Shown one piece after another: positions 8,178 to 16,321 of a DNA stretch of 64,000 nt. The notes under the pieces are model-generated. The model saw nothing but the letters and a program-made list of their open reading frames with translations. It ran no database searches and was not told the DNA's origin. Source of the stretch: Aeromicrobium sp. Leaf350. GTDB lineage: Bacteria > Actinomycetota > Actinomycetes > Propionibacteriales > Nocardioidaceae. The translations under genes were made by a program, and so were the position numbers. Where the stretch lies: positions 868,001 through 932,000 of the forward strand of contig NZ_CAKASL010000001.1 of NCBI RefSeq assembly GCF_916858655.1. Direction: 5' to 3'. Numbering within the stretch: position 1 is the stretch's first letter; the number at the start of each line of letters is the position of its first letter.

Positions 8178-8261
8178 CGACCTGCCACGGCACGCGACAG
8201 GTGTGAGGCCGCCTCCGCCGGGGTACACCCGAGGCACCGACGAGAGCGAAGGGGCCCGACC

Positions 8262-8597
8262 GTGCCGAGAACACCGAGACCGATCCGGTCCGTCCACTTC
8301 TCCATCGACCTGGACGTCACCCGCGCCGTCGTGACGGTCGCCGGCACGCTCAACACCGCCGCAGCCCTGGCGACCGGCGAGTCCATCGGGCTCGCATCAC
8401 CCGGCCGGACGACCTGCGTGACGGTTGACCTGAGCGACGTCAGGGACCTGTCGCCTCGGGCCGTCCACATGCTCGAGTCCGAGATCGCGACCTTCCGCAA
8501 GGGCGGGCTCGACGTCCGCGTCAGGGCCCGCGCCGGTTCCGTGGCGCACGGGGTGCTCCGCGTGGAGTCGACCCTGCTCGACCGCCAGGCCGGCTAA
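8262..8597 (+). CDS. STAS-like small protein
   Basis: A 111-residue soluble protein starting at GTG. The order of strands and helices (VTRAVVTVAGTLNTAAALA, CVTVDLSDVRDLSPRAVHML, GLDVRVRARAGSVAHGVLR) resembles a STAS domain of the anti-anti-sigma type: a VDLSDV strand, then a helix, then a VR(V) strand. The phosphorylatable Ser of SpoIIAA-like proteins is not obvious; RDLSPRA is the nearest candidate. A role in sigma-factor signalling near the stress island is possible but unproven. Confidence 0.5.
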   Translation: MPRTPRPIRSVHFSIDLDVTRAVVTVAGTLNTAAALATGESIGLASPGRTTCVTVDLSDVRDLSPRAVHMLESEIATFRKGGLDVRVRARAGSVAHGVLRVESTLLDRQAG

Positions 8598-8609
8598 CCG
8601 AGCCGGAGG

Positions 8610-8630
8610 GCCGTGCCGGAGGGCGGCACG
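8610..8630. terminator. Short hairpin between convergent genes
   Basis: CCGTGCC, a seven-base loop and GGCACGG form a 7-bp stem between the convergent genes ending at 8597 and 8644. It could terminate either transcript. There is no T-run. Confidence 0.4.
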
Positions 8631-8643
8631 GACCGAACTTCCG

Positions 8644-9012
8644 TCAGCCGGCGGCGGCGAGGTCGTCGTGCCCAGGGGCGACGCGCGCGGCGGTCTTCTC
8701 GACGAGAGCCATCAGCAGCGCGCACGCCTCGCGGTAGGACGCCCAGGCGACGCGTCGGGCGTCGTCGGCGTGCCCTGCGCTGCGCGCGAACGACACGGCG
8801 GTCTCCACGTCCCCGAGCCGGAACGCCTCGAGCGCCAGCGACCGCGAACGGTCGGCGGCGTCGCACGCCGCCAGGTAGTCACGCCGCGCCTCGGAGCAGC
8901 AGCGGTCGACGGTCTCGAAGGCATCCGTCTCGGCATGACCGGCACCGTCGAGGAGCCGGCTCAGCATGCGGGGGTCCATGCCTGAGAAACGCTCGACGCG
9001 GCCCGAGGTCAC
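8644..9012 (-). CDS. Hypothetical helical protein
   Basis: A 122-residue protein from a GTG with AGGA five bases upstream. It is nearly all alpha-helical and rich in Ala, Arg and acidic residues (ETVDRCCSEARRDYLAACDA, ALEAFRLGDVETAVSFARSA), with three Cys residues. No signal peptide, membrane helix or known motif was found. It converges on the STAS-like gene. I do not recognise it. Confidence 0.5.
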   Translation of the reverse strand: MTSGRVERFSGMDPRMLSRLLDGAGHAETDAFETVDRCCSEARRDYLAACDAADRSRSLALEAFRLGDVETAVSFARSAGHADDARRVAWASYREACALLMALVEKTAARVAPGHDDLAAAG

Positions 9013-9074
9013 GCACTTCCTGCCGATCTCGTCTCACCGAGGCCATACGGGACAGGGGCGTACGCACAACTGAT

Positions 9075-9124
9075 TCAAAACTTGTTCAACTGACTTGCCG
9101 AAGTGAACAAGTTTTGAGTAACAT
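9075..9124 (+). promoter_or_regulatory. whiB promoter with 14-bp inverted repeat
   Basis: A perfect inverted repeat, TCAAAACTTGTTCA (9075-9088) and TGAACAAGTTTTGA (9104-9117), is separated by 15 bases. It overlaps a sigma-A-like promoter: TTGCCG at 9095-9100, an 18-base spacer, TAACAT at 9119-9124. The arms therefore bracket the -35 and abut the -10, where a repressor would act. It lies about 70 bp upstream of the WhiB start. The binding protein is unknown. Confidence 0.65.
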
Positions 9125-9195
9125 TGCGAACAGCTTCGAGAGCCCGGAGCTCGGCCGCACTGGCCACTGCATCATCCGAGAACCGGGGAGCACCC

Positions 9196-9480
9196 ATGCC
9201 GAACCTCAAGCGACTGCCCATGCCACTGATCGAGGTCTACGAGTGGCAGCACTCCGGGGCCTGCATGGGTCTCGACTCGTCCGTCTTCTTCTCGCCGTCC
9301 CGTGAGCGCGGCGCCGCGAAGCACCTGCGCGAGCAGGGTGCGAAGGCCGTCTGCGCCACGTGCCCCGTCATCGAGGAGTGCCGCGACCACGCCCTCGCCG
9401 CACGCGAGCCGTACGGCGTCTGGGGCGGCATGACCGTCGAGGAGCGCGAGCTCCTGACCCGCGAGCGCAAGGCCGGCTGA
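9196..9480 (+). CDS. WhiB-family iron-sulfur transcription factor (WhiB3/WhiD-like)
   Basis: A 94-residue protein with GGGGAG before the ATG. The four cluster-binding cysteines are C23, C53, C56 and C62 (CATCPVIEEC), followed by the diagnostic GVWGG turn at residues 74-78. The stretch GLDSSVFFSPSRERG and the PVIEECRDHAL pattern resemble WhiB3/WhiD more than WhiB1. These proteins hold an oxygen- and NO-sensitive [4Fe-4S] cluster and bind the main sigma factor. A strong palindrome lies over its promoter. Confidence 0.93.
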   Translation: MPNLKRLPMPLIEVYEWQHSGACMGLDSSVFFSPSRERGAAKHLREQGAKAVCATCPVIEECRDHALAAREPYGVWGGMTVEERELLTRERKAG

Positions 9481-9619
9481 CGCCGCTGGTGGTTCGGTTC
9501 GGGAGGTCCTGCCGGACAAGCGGCATGGACCACCCGGCCACCCCGCGCCCCGAAGGGCAAGGGTCGCCCCTGACCGTCCGTTCGGACCGGAACTGCAGCG
9601 AATTATGGCAGTCTGACAC

Positions 9620-9648
9620 TTGTGTTCGAACGTCTGTTCGAGTAGAAT
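9620..9648 (+). promoter_or_regulatory. Promoter with embedded LexA (SOS) box
   Basis: TTGTGT (9620-9625) and TAGAAT (9643-9648) are separated by 17 bases. The spacer contains TCGAAC-GTCT-GTTCGA (9626-9641), the exact symmetrical actinobacterial LexA box. The ATG at 9655 falls six bases after the -10, so the transcript is probably leaderless. LexA bound here would block polymerase, and DNA damage would induce the HNH gene. Confidence 0.85.
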
Positions 9649-9654
9649 CGGACC

Positions 9655-10929
9655 ATGAGTTCAGCGGTCACGGTGCAGGCGCTTCGTGAAGCCGCGCACG
9701 CCCTGAACTCTGGTGACCACCGCACCGCGTTGCGAGCCATCCAGACCGCGCAGGACGCGTTGGACGCGGCGAAGGCGCACCATCTGGCCGAGATGGACCG
9801 GACCGCTGAGTTCGAGCTCGACGGGTCCTCGACGATCACCGCCTGGTCGCGCTTGCACCTTCGGTTGGATGCGAAGCAGACCAAGTCGCTGATCGCCGCC
9901 GATGCGACGATGCGCGACCTGCCGCAGGTGGCCGAGGCCGCGACCGCGGGCCAGATCCGGCTCGAGCACGTCAAGCTCTTCACCTTCGGCATCAAGCACA
10001 TCAGCCCCGAGATCATCGCGAACGCCCAGCCATGGTTGCTCGATGTGGCTCGCACGAATGAGCCGGTTGAGCTGCGCCGTGTTGTGCGCAAGCTTCGCGA
10101 GGCGGTCTATCCCGACGAGCTCGACGAGGCCTGGATCAAGGGCATGGCCAAGGAAGACTTCCAGCTCAGCCCAGTGCCCGACGGGTGGCACGTCACTGGC
10201 TTCCTGAACACGCTGACGGGCGCGAAGTTCAAGGCCGTCCTCGACTCCTTCTCCATCCCCACGACCGCCAACGACGACCGCAGCTCGGCCGAACGACGTG
10301 TCGCCGCACTTGATCGGGTCCTCGGATCGATCCTCGAGTCGGGTCTGCCGACGAGCAAGGGCATCCGACCCCAGGTCAGCGTCATCGTGCCGGTCGACAC
10401 CCTGCACGACGCCATGACCAACCAGGCCACCACCGACGGGGATTCGGCGGAGCTGGCCGGCTTCGGCCCCATCGGCCCGAAGCTCCTCTCCTACATCACC
10501 TGCACCGGCGAGAGCACCCCGATCCTGACCTCCTGCGGAGATGTGGAGCAGGCGCAGATCCTCAACGTCGGCGACACCATCAGACTCGCCACCCCCGCGC
10601 AGCGCAAAGCGGTCATCGCGAAGCAGGCCGGCCAGTGTGCGGCGCCCGGTTGCACCAACACCCACCTCGAGATCCACCACGTCACCTGGTGGTCCAACGG
10701 CGGCAAGACCAACATCGACGAGCTCATCGGTTACTGCGAGTGCTGCCACGTGCTCATCCACCAAGGTCTCTTGCAGGTCGAAGCCACCGGCGGGGGTCAG
10801 TTCACCATGACCACCCGCGACGGACGCCCCATCGACCTCACCCTCAGACGCACCACCCGCGAACGACTCCGCACCATCCGCAAGACCGCCCATGCGGCCC
10901 GAGAACATCAGGCCCCGCTCCGCACCTGA
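9655..10929 (+). CDS. DUF222/HNH endonuclease (13E12-type), SOS-regulated
   Basis: A 424-residue protein with an N-terminal DUF222 helical domain (AQDALDAAKAHHLAEMDR and following) and a C-terminal HNH nuclease fold: CAAPGCTNTHLEIHHVTWW, then NGGKTNIDELIGYC and HVLIHQG. The paired HH and the final H with Asn between them form the metal site. Such proteins are multicopy in actinobacteria (the mycobacterial 13E12 family); some members there have SOS boxes. The promoter here contains a perfect LexA box and no Shine-Dalgarno sequence. Codon use looks slightly less GC-biased than in neighbouring genes. The biological role is unknown; DNA repair or a mobile-element relic are both possible. Confidence 0.92.
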   Translation: MSSAVTVQALREAAHALNSGDHRTALRAIQTAQDALDAAKAHHLAEMDRTAEFELDGSSTITAWSRLHLRLDAKQTKSLIAADATMRDLPQVAEAATAGQIRLEHVKLFTFGIKHISPEIIANAQPWLLDVARTNEPVELRRVVRKLREAVYPDELDEAWIKGMAKEDFQLSPVPDGWHVTGFLNTLTGAKFKAVLDSFSIPTTANDDRSSAERRVAALDRVLGSILESGLPTSKGIRPQVSVIVPVDTLHDAMTNQATTDGDSAELAGFGPIGPKLLSYITCTGESTPILTSCGDVEQAQILNVGDTIRLATPAQRKAVIAKQAGQCAAPGCTNTHLEIHHVTWWSNGGKTNIDELIGYCECCHVLIHQGLLQVEATGGGQFTMTTRDGRPIDLTLRRTTRERLRTIRKTAHAAREHQAPLRT

Positions 10930-10975
10930 GGACCGGCCGTGCTTCCTGCGCGCCGCACCGAGGATGATGGTGGAC

Positions 10976-11767
10976 ATGACCGAGGACCTCACGGCCTTCT
11001 ACCTCCCGATCGACGAGGACGTGTTCGAGTCGACCGAGGCCACCCAGAGCCCCTGGGACTTCTCGCTGCAGCACGGCGGGCCACCCGCCGGACTGCTCGC
11101 ACGCGCGATCGACCGGGCCCGGCCCGCCGAGGACATGCGCATCGCCCGCGTCACGATCGACATGCTCGGCGGGATCCCACAAGGGCGCATGCGCACCGAG
11201 GCGACGGTCGTACGGCCGGGCCGGCGCGTCGAGATGATCGAGGCGAAGCTCTGGGCCGACGACCGCCTCGCTGTCACCGCGACCGCCTGGCGCATCCGCC
11301 TCTCCCCCGACAGCACGATCGAGGTGAACCACGAGGAGGCGCCGGCCACCCTGCCCGGCGAGCAGCCCCAGCACGTCTTCTCCGGCGTCGACCCCTCCTG
11401 GGGCTACGGCCGCGCGATGGAGTGGCGGTTCGTGAGCGGTGACTACGACTCGCTCGGACCGGCCCTCGCCTGGGGACGCCTGCGCGTCCCGCTCGTCGCC
11501 GGCGAGACAACCTCCGCCACGGCCCAGCTGCTCACGATGGCGGACTCGGCCAACGGACTCTCGGTCGAGCTGCCGATGGCCGAGTGGTTCTCGATCCCCT
11601 CGACCCTCACCGCCACGATCCAGCGCGCACCGGCCGGCGAGTGGATGCTCATGGACGCCCGCACCAGCATCGGCGCCGACGGCATCGGCCTGACCCGTGC
11701 CCAGGTCTACGACGAGCGCGGGTTCAGCGCGGAGATCGCGCAGCCCCTGCTCGTCGCCCGCCGCTGA
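10976..11767 (+). CDS. Acyl-CoA thioesterase family protein
   Basis: A 263-residue double-hotdog protein. It contains QHGGPPAGLLARAIDRA near residue 30, typical of the TesB-like 4HBT_3 family in which the opening loop reads (H)GGxxAALLARA. The second hotdog includes SANGLSVELPMAEWFSIPST. These enzymes hydrolyse acyl-CoA esters in the cytoplasm. The ATG at 10976 is favoured; in-frame ATGs at 10964 and 10967 would add three to four residues. The gene stands alone. Substrate unknown. Confidence 0.82.
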   Translation: MTEDLTAFYLPIDEDVFESTEATQSPWDFSLQHGGPPAGLLARAIDRARPAEDMRIARVTIDMLGGIPQGRMRTEATVVRPGRRVEMIEAKLWADDRLAVTATAWRIRLSPDSTIEVNHEEAPATLPGEQPQHVFSGVDPSWGYGRAMEWRFVSGDYDSLGPALAWGRLRVPLVAGETTSATAQLLTMADSANGLSVELPMAEWFSIPSTLTATIQRAPAGEWMLMDARTSIGADGIGLTRAQVYDERGFSAEIAQPLLVARR

Positions 11768-11804
11768 CGACGGCGCCGCACACCCTGCGCGGCCCGAAGC
11801 GACG

Positions 11805-11919
11805 AAGGAGACGCGATGGGGACCGGTCCCCATCGCTCGGGCCGGACACCGCTCCTACGGTCGGCAGCATGACGTCATCCTGGCTGCGCGACATCGACTG
11901 GCAGATCACCGCCCGCTGA
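11805..11919 (+). other. Two overlapping tiny ORFs, possible leader peptides
   Basis: AAGGAG (11805-11810) precedes an ATG at 11816 that encodes 18 residues (MGTGPHRSGRTPLLRSAA), ending in an ATGA overlap with a second ORF at 11869-11919 encoding 16 residues (MTSSWLRDIDWQITAR). The second ATG also follows TACGGT (11856-11861) by seven bases, so it could start a leaderless message. No gene follows on this strand; the next gene converges. These may be chance ORFs or a degraded gene start. Confidence 0.25.
11813..11836. repeat. Perfect 24-bp palindrome
   Basis: GCGATGGGGACC followed immediately by its exact reverse complement. It lies 46 bp after the thioesterase stop and before the convergent permease gene. 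As RNA it would form a stem of about 10 bp with a 4-nt loop, so it may be a terminator. It could also be a protein-binding site. Confidence 0.5.
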
Positions 11920-11938
11920 GCGGACCCCGCGACACCGG

Positions 11939-12703
11939 TCAGCCGGCGAGGAAGACCCCCAGGGCGACGAGGCCCACGAGCACGATGAACACGCGCAGCG
12001 CCGTCGCCGGGAGCCGGCGCCCGTACCGCGAACCGATCTGGCCGCCCACGGTCGACCCGATCGCGATGAGCAGCACGATGAGCCAGTCGACATCGGCCAC
12101 GACCACGAAGATCAGGCCCGAGACGCCGTTCGCGACGCCCGCCAGGACGTTCTTCAGCGCGTTCAGCCGCTGCAGCTCGTCGTCGATCCCGATGCCCATC
12201 ACGGCCAGCAGGATGATGCCCTGCGCCGCCCCGAAGTAGCCGCCGTAGACACCCGTGAGCCCGACGAGCGGCTGCGTCCACCAGGCGCCGTGGTCCGGGA
12301 GCCCGCCGCGGTCGGCCTGCCGGCGCGCCACCGCCGCCGAGATGCGAGGTCCGACCACCACCAGCACGCATCCGAGCACGATGAGCACGGGCACGATCGC
12401 CGAGAACGCGTCGTCGGGCAGGGTCAGCAGCAGCACCGCGCCCACCGCCGCACCGAGCGCCGACGCCGGGATCAGCCAGACGGCCCGCCGCTTCTGCCCG
12501 GTCAGCTCTGCGCGGTAGCCGATCGCACCGGACACCGACCCGGGCACCAGCCCGATCGTGTTCGAGACGTTGGCCGTGACCGGAGGGACGCCGATCGCGA
12601 GGAGCATCGGGAACGTGATCAGGGTGCCGGAACCCACGACGGTGTTGATCGTGCCGGCGGCGACGCCCGCGAGGACGATCGCGATGACCTCGACGGGGCT
12701 CAT
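11939..12703 (-). CDS. TauE/SafE (TSUP) family anion permease
   Basis: A 254-residue, very hydrophobic protein with about eight membrane helices in two homologous halves. The TSUP signature GxGGxxxxP-like pattern appears as VVGSGTLITFPMLLAIGVPP near the N terminus and as GLTGVYGGYFGAAQGIIL in the second half. NTIGLVPGSVSGAIGYR is also typical. TSUP proteins move small sulfur-containing or carboxylate anions across the membrane. The substrate cannot be told. It is transcribed alone towards the thioesterase. Confidence 0.87.
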   Translation of the reverse strand: MSPVEVIAIVLAGVAAGTINTVVGSGTLITFPMLLAIGVPPVTANVSNTIGLVPGSVSGAIGYRAELTGQKRRAVWLIPASALGAAVGAVLLLTLPDDAFSAIVPVLIVLGCVLVVVGPRISAAVARRQADRGGLPDHGAWWTQPLVGLTGVYGGYFGAAQGIILLAVMGIGIDDELQRLNALKNVLAGVANGVSGLIFVVVADVDWLIVLLIAIGSTVGGQIGSRYGRRLPATALRVFIVLVGLVALGVFLAG

Positions 12704-12766
12704 GACGTCCTTCCGGTGAGCTCAGGCGTGCACGACCCGTCGACCGTATCGACGTCCGGCGAGCCT

Positions 12767-12782
12767 CCGACCCTAGGGTCGG
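12767..12782. repeat. 16-bp perfect palindrome over a stop codon
   Basis: CCGACCCTAGGGTCGG covers the stop codon of the hydrolase gene (12773-12775). It may be a weak transcription terminator; no other role is evident. Confidence 0.3.
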
Positions 12783-13612
12783 GCCACGAGACGCAGGATC
12801 TCCGCCGCGACCACGTGGGGCCGCTGCTCGGGCACCCAGTGCGAGACGCCCTCGAGCTCGACGTACCGGAACTCCCCGCCCACGAACTCGTGACAGGCAC
12901 GGGCCGCGACCGGTCCGATGAACGCGTCCGCGTCGCTCCAGACGAACGTCGTCGGCACCGTGACCTGCGGCAGCTCCGCCAGCTCCCCGGTCATCGCCCG
13001 GTACCAGCTCAGCGCGGCGTCGAGCGCCCCCGGTCGACTCAGGTGCCGGAGGTACGTCTCGACGTGCTCGGCGTCGAGGTCGCCGTAGACGTCGCGCAGG
13101 CGGCGCGCATCGTCGGCCAGCAGGAGGTCCGCCATGTCAGGGGTGCGCCGGAACTCGGCGTAGTACGACGACATCCGTCGCTGCTCCGGGTCGTCGCGCA
13201 CCGCACGGCCGTAGGCGCCGAGATGGGGGACGGACACCGCCGTCAGCGACGCGACGCGATCCGGGTTCAGCGCGGCGACGACCCAGGCCACGCTCGCGCC
13301 CCAGTCGTGCCCCACGAGGTGGAACGACGAGGCACCGAGCGCGTCGACCAGCTCGAGCACGTCGGCCGCGAGACGCTCGGTCGCGTAGTCCTCGACGCGC
13401 TCCGGACGAGCGCCCGGGGAGTATCCGCGCTGGTCCGGCGCCACGGCCCAGCACCCGGCCGCGGCCAGCACGGGCAGCACGCCCGACCACGTCGCCGACG
13501 TCGCCGGGAACCCGTGCAGCAGCACGATCGGGACGCCGGTGGGGTCCCCGACCTGCACCGTGTCGAGCTGGAAGCCGTCGACGGCCACGGGCGTGCGGCG
13601 GATCTGGGTCAT
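12773..13612 (-). CDS. Alpha/beta hydrolase, epoxide hydrolase/dehalogenase type
   Basis: A 279-residue alpha/beta hydrolase. The nucleophile elbow is GHDWG (about residue 103), so the nucleophile is Asp, as in epoxide hydrolases and haloalkane dehalogenases. HGFPATSATW supplies the oxyanion HGxP motif; SDADAFI and GVSHWVPEQRP hold the probable acid and His. It is divergent from fbiA, 67 bp away. It probably opens an epoxide or hydrolyses a C-halogen or ester bond. Substrate unknown. Confidence 0.85.
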   Translation of the reverse strand: MTQIRRTPVAVDGFQLDTVQVGDPTGVPIVLLHGFPATSATWSGVLPVLAAAGCWAVAPDQRGYSPGARPERVEDYATERLAADVLELVDALGASSFHLVGHDWGASVAWVVAALNPDRVASLTAVSVPHLGAYGRAVRDDPEQRRMSSYYAEFRRTPDMADLLLADDARRLRDVYGDLDAEHVETYLRHLSRPGALDAALSWYRAMTGELAELPQVTVPTTFVWSDADAFIGPVAARACHEFVGGEFRYVELEGVSHWVPEQRPHVVAAEILRLVARP

Positions 13613-13679
13613 GGCGCCAGCGTCGCAAACGGTCGCGATCGCGTCCAGGCGTCCCGGGTCCGTCTGGGAGGATGAGCGG

Positions 13680-14669
13680 GTGCACATCGTCGTCTTGTCC
13701 GGCGGGGTCGGTGGCTCCCGCTTCATCCGAGGGCTGCTCGCCGCGACCACTCCCGACGACCGGGTCACGGTCGTCGCGAACACCGCCGACGACATCTGGC
13801 TGTTCGGGCTGCGGGTGTGCCCCGACCTCGACACCGTGATGTACACGCTCGGCGACGGCATCGACACCGAGCGCGGCTGGGGACGCACCGACGAGACCTG
13901 GAACGCCAAGTCCGAGCTCGGCGCGTACGGCGTGCCGGAGGCATGGTTCGGTCTCGGCGACCGCGACCTCGCGACCCACCTGGTGCGCACCGAGATGCTC
14001 CGCGCCGGCGACGGACTCACGGCGGCGACCGACCGGCTCTGCGCCCGCTGGTCCCCCGACACCGACCTGGAGCGCATCCGACTGCTCCCCATGACCGAGG
14101 ACGAGGTCGAGACCTGGATCTCGACCACCGTCGACGGCAGCCCGACCGACATCCACTTCCAGGAGTTCTGGATCCGCCACCACGCCGGAGTGCCGGTGCA
14201 CGGCGTGACACAGCGCGGCATCGAGGCGGCCACTCCCGCCCCCGGCGTGCTCGAGGCGATCGCGGACGCCGACGTCGTGGTGCTGCCTCCCTCGAACCCG
14301 ATCGTCTCCGTCGGACCGATCCTCGCCGTGCCAGGCATCCGCGACGCCCTCCGTGACGCGGCCGCGCCCGTCGTCGGCGTCTCGCCGATCATCGGCGGTG
14401 GCGCGGTGCGCGGCATGGCCGACCAGCTGCTGGCGGGGCTCGGCATCGAGAACAGCGCCGCCGCGGTCGGGCTGCTGCACGGCGCCCGGTCTGCCGACGG
14501 CGTGCTCGACGGCTGGCTCGTCGACACGGCCGACGCCGATCTCCTCCCGCGTCTGGAGGACGGCGGGGTCACGGCTCGCGCCGTCCCGCTCTGGATGACT
14601 GACGACGCCACCACGCGCCAGCTCGCCGCCGACGCCCTGGCCCTCGCGGCGGAGCTCGCGCGTGGCTGA
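13680..14669 (+). CDS. fbiA: 2-phospho-L-lactate transferase family enzyme (F420 biosynthesis)
   Basis: A 329-residue CofD/FbiA protein starting at a GTG with GGAGG upstream. Diagnostic parts are VVLSGGVGGSRFIRGL at the N terminus, VVANTADDIWLFGL, GWGRTDETWN, and PSNPIVSVGPILAVPGIR near residue 200. It transfers the phospholactyl or phosphoenolpyruvyl moiety from its guanylylated donor onto Fo to give F420-0 or dehydro-F420-0. It overlaps the next gene (fbiB) by 8 bp and faces fbiD-fbiC on the other strand, so the pathway is clustered here. Confidence 0.95.
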   Translation: MHIVVLSGGVGGSRFIRGLLAATTPDDRVTVVANTADDIWLFGLRVCPDLDTVMYTLGDGIDTERGWGRTDETWNAKSELGAYGVPEAWFGLGDRDLATHLVRTEMLRAGDGLTAATDRLCARWSPDTDLERIRLLPMTEDEVETWISTTVDGSPTDIHFQEFWIRHHAGVPVHGVTQRGIEAATPAPGVLEAIADADVVVLPPSNPIVSVGPILAVPGIRDALRDAAAPVVGVSPIIGGGAVRGMADQLLAGLGIENSAAAVGLLHGARSADGVLDGWLVDTADADLLPRLEDGGVTARAVPLWMTDDATTRQLAADALALAAELARG

Positions 14670-15615
14670 GTCACTGACCTTCACCGCGGTCGACGGCATC
14701 GGCGAGGTCGTGGCCGGCGACGACCTGGCGGCCCTCGTCGCATCGCTCGTCGAGCTGGCCGACGGCGACGTCGTGGTCGTGACGTCCAAGGTCGTCAGCA
14801 AGGCCCTCGGGCTCGCGACGACCCGCGAGAAGGACGAGCTGCTCGCCGAGCAGACCGACCGCGTCGTGGCCCGCCGCGACGCGACCACGATCGTCCGCAC
14901 CCACCACGGCCTGACGATGGCGGCCGCCGGCATCGACAACTCCAACACGGCACCCCGCACGCTGCTGCCCCTGCCCGGCGACCCGGACGCGGAGGCCCGG
15001 CGAATCCGCGGCCGCCTGCACGAGCTCACCGGCCGCACCGTCGGTGTCGTCATCAGCGACACCGCGGGCCGCGCGTGGCGCATCGGCCAGACCGACATCG
15101 CGATCGGCTGCGCCGGGCTGCTGCCGGTCGAGTCGTTCGCCGGCCGCGAGGACACCCACGGCCAGCCGCTAGTCGTGACCGCGCCCGCCGTCGCCGACGA
15201 GGTGGCGGGCGCGGCGGAGCTCGCCTCGGGCAAGCTCGGCGGCCGACCCGTGGTGGTGGTGCGCGGTCTCGCGCCGCACCTGCTGACGGCTGAGGACGGC
15301 CCCGGCGCCGCCGCGATCCTCCGCGACGAGGACGGCGACCTGTTCGGTCTCGGGTCCCGCGACGCGGTCGTCGCGGCCCTCGCCGACGGGGGCGACGTGG
15401 TTCGCGGGTTCCCCGCCACCGACGCGAGCATCGCGGACCTGGTGGCGATGGCCGACGTCCCCGACGGCGTCGCTGTCGTGGTCGACGGCGACGCCGTCAC
15501 CCTGGTCGCCGGAGCCCGCCAGGCCGTCGAGACCGGGATGCTCGCGCAGCGGCTGGTCTCGCTCGCGACCGCCCACGCCCGTCCGCTCCAGATCGGCGTC
15601 CGCATCAGCAGCTGA
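14662..15615 (+). CDS. fbiB: Coenzyme F420-0:L-glutamate ligase, without nitroreductase domain
   Basis: A 317-residue protein matching the CofE domain: VVVTSKVVSKALG, DNSNTAPRTLLPLPGDPD, and VVISDTAGRAWRIGQTDIAI. It adds glutamates to F420-0. Full-length mycobacterial FbiB is about 450 residues because a C-terminal FMN nitroreductase-like domain reduces dehydro-F420-0. Here the CofE core is followed by only about 65 residues (from FPATDASIADLV to the end) with no FMN-binding motif. Either F420-0 is made from 2-phospholactate, or the reductase is encoded elsewhere. It overlaps fbiA. Confidence 0.92.
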   Translation: MAESLTFTAVDGIGEVVAGDDLAALVASLVELADGDVVVVTSKVVSKALGLATTREKDELLAEQTDRVVARRDATTIVRTHHGLTMAAAGIDNSNTAPRTLLPLPGDPDAEARRIRGRLHELTGRTVGVVISDTAGRAWRIGQTDIAIGCAGLLPVESFAGREDTHGQPLVVTAPAVADEVAGAAELASGKLGGRPVVVVRGLAPHLLTAEDGPGAAAILRDEDGDLFGLGSRDAVVAALADGGDVVRGFPATDASIADLVAMADVPDGVAVVVDGDAVTLVAGARQAVETGMLAQRLVSLATAHARPLQIGVRISS

Positions 15616-15625
15616 GCGCTCCCCG

Positions 15626-15683
15626 CCCCGCCCCCGACTCCGGTGGTTGAGGCGCCTTCACACCTCAACCAGCGGGGGCGGGG
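15626..15683. terminator. Two-tier hairpin between convergent fbiB and fbiD
   Basis: Outer arms CCCCGCCCCCG (15626-15636) and CGGGGGCGGGG (15673-15683) enclose inner arms TGGTTGAGG (15644-15652) and CCTCAACCA (15663-15671). It fills the gap between the two convergent F420 genes, so it is a likely bidirectional terminator. Confidence 0.7.
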
Positions 15684-15685
15684 GG

Positions 15686-16321
15686 TCAGCCAGCGGCGGA
15701 CAGGGCGGGGCGGGCCGCGTCCAGCGTGTGTCCGCCGACGCCGAGCTCGAGCGCGTCGGCGAGGTCCTCGAGGGTGTCGACGTCACGGCGGACCACGAGG
15801 GGGACGTCCTCGACCCGGCGGAGGCCGAGCCGCTGGTGACGGGCGGCCGAACCGGTGCCGTACGCCGTGCGCAGGCGGCCGGCCGTCGCCGCCGAGACGA
15901 GCGTCGTGCCGCCGCGAGCGAGGTCGGGGACGAACGCGCGGTCGTGCTCGCCGAGCGCGGCGAGCGTCGTGGCCAGCGCGACGGGGTCGAGGCACGGCAG
16001 GTCGGCGGGCACGACGGCGACCGGCTCGCACGGAGCGTGCGCGAACGCCCACCGACGTCCGATCGAGACGGCGGTGTTGAGCCGCCCCGGGGTTCCGAGC
16101 GGCCGGTCGGCCATCAGGGCGACGTCGCGACGGCGTGCCTCGGCGGCCAGTCCGGTCTCTGCGGACACCACGACGACCCGTCCTACCCCGTCGGTCGCCG
16201 CGACGACGTCGAGCACGTCGAGCAGGAACGCGCGGGCCAGGTCGGCCCGACGCACGGTGCGCAGGCGGGACTTCGCGAGGTGCCACGGCTTGGCCGGCAC
16301 GATCACCGTCCACCCGCTCAC
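15686..16321 (-). CDS. fbiD: Phosphoenolpyruvate/2-phospho-L-lactate guanylyltransferase
   Basis: A 211-residue CofC/FbiD protein. It starts [17 protein letters not shown], the nucleotidyltransferase loop of the family, and has [16 protein letters not shown] (metal-binding DxP) and [18 protein letters not shown]. It activates PEP or 2-phospholactate with GTP to make the donor used by FbiA. It begins by ATGA overlap with fbiC and is the last gene of the long minus-strand operon. It converges on fbiB across a strong hairpin. Confidence 0.93.
   Translation of the reverse strand: MSGWTVIVPAKPWHLAKSRLRTVRRADLARAFLLDVLDVVAATDGVGRVVVVSAETGLAAEARRRDVALMADRPLGTPGRLNTAVSIGRRWAFAHAPCEPVAVVPADLPCLDPVALATTLAALGEHDRAFVPDLARGGTTLVSAATAGRLRTAYGTGSAARHQRLGLRRVEDVPLVVRRDVDTLEDLADALELGVGGHTLDAARPALSAAG

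Noticed and set aside
13137-15668. Open frame of 843 codons on the minus strand across fbiA and fbiB
   Set aside because: It is a GC-rich shadow frame antiparallel to two clear F420 genes; the translation is low-complexity Ser/Arg-rich with no domain.
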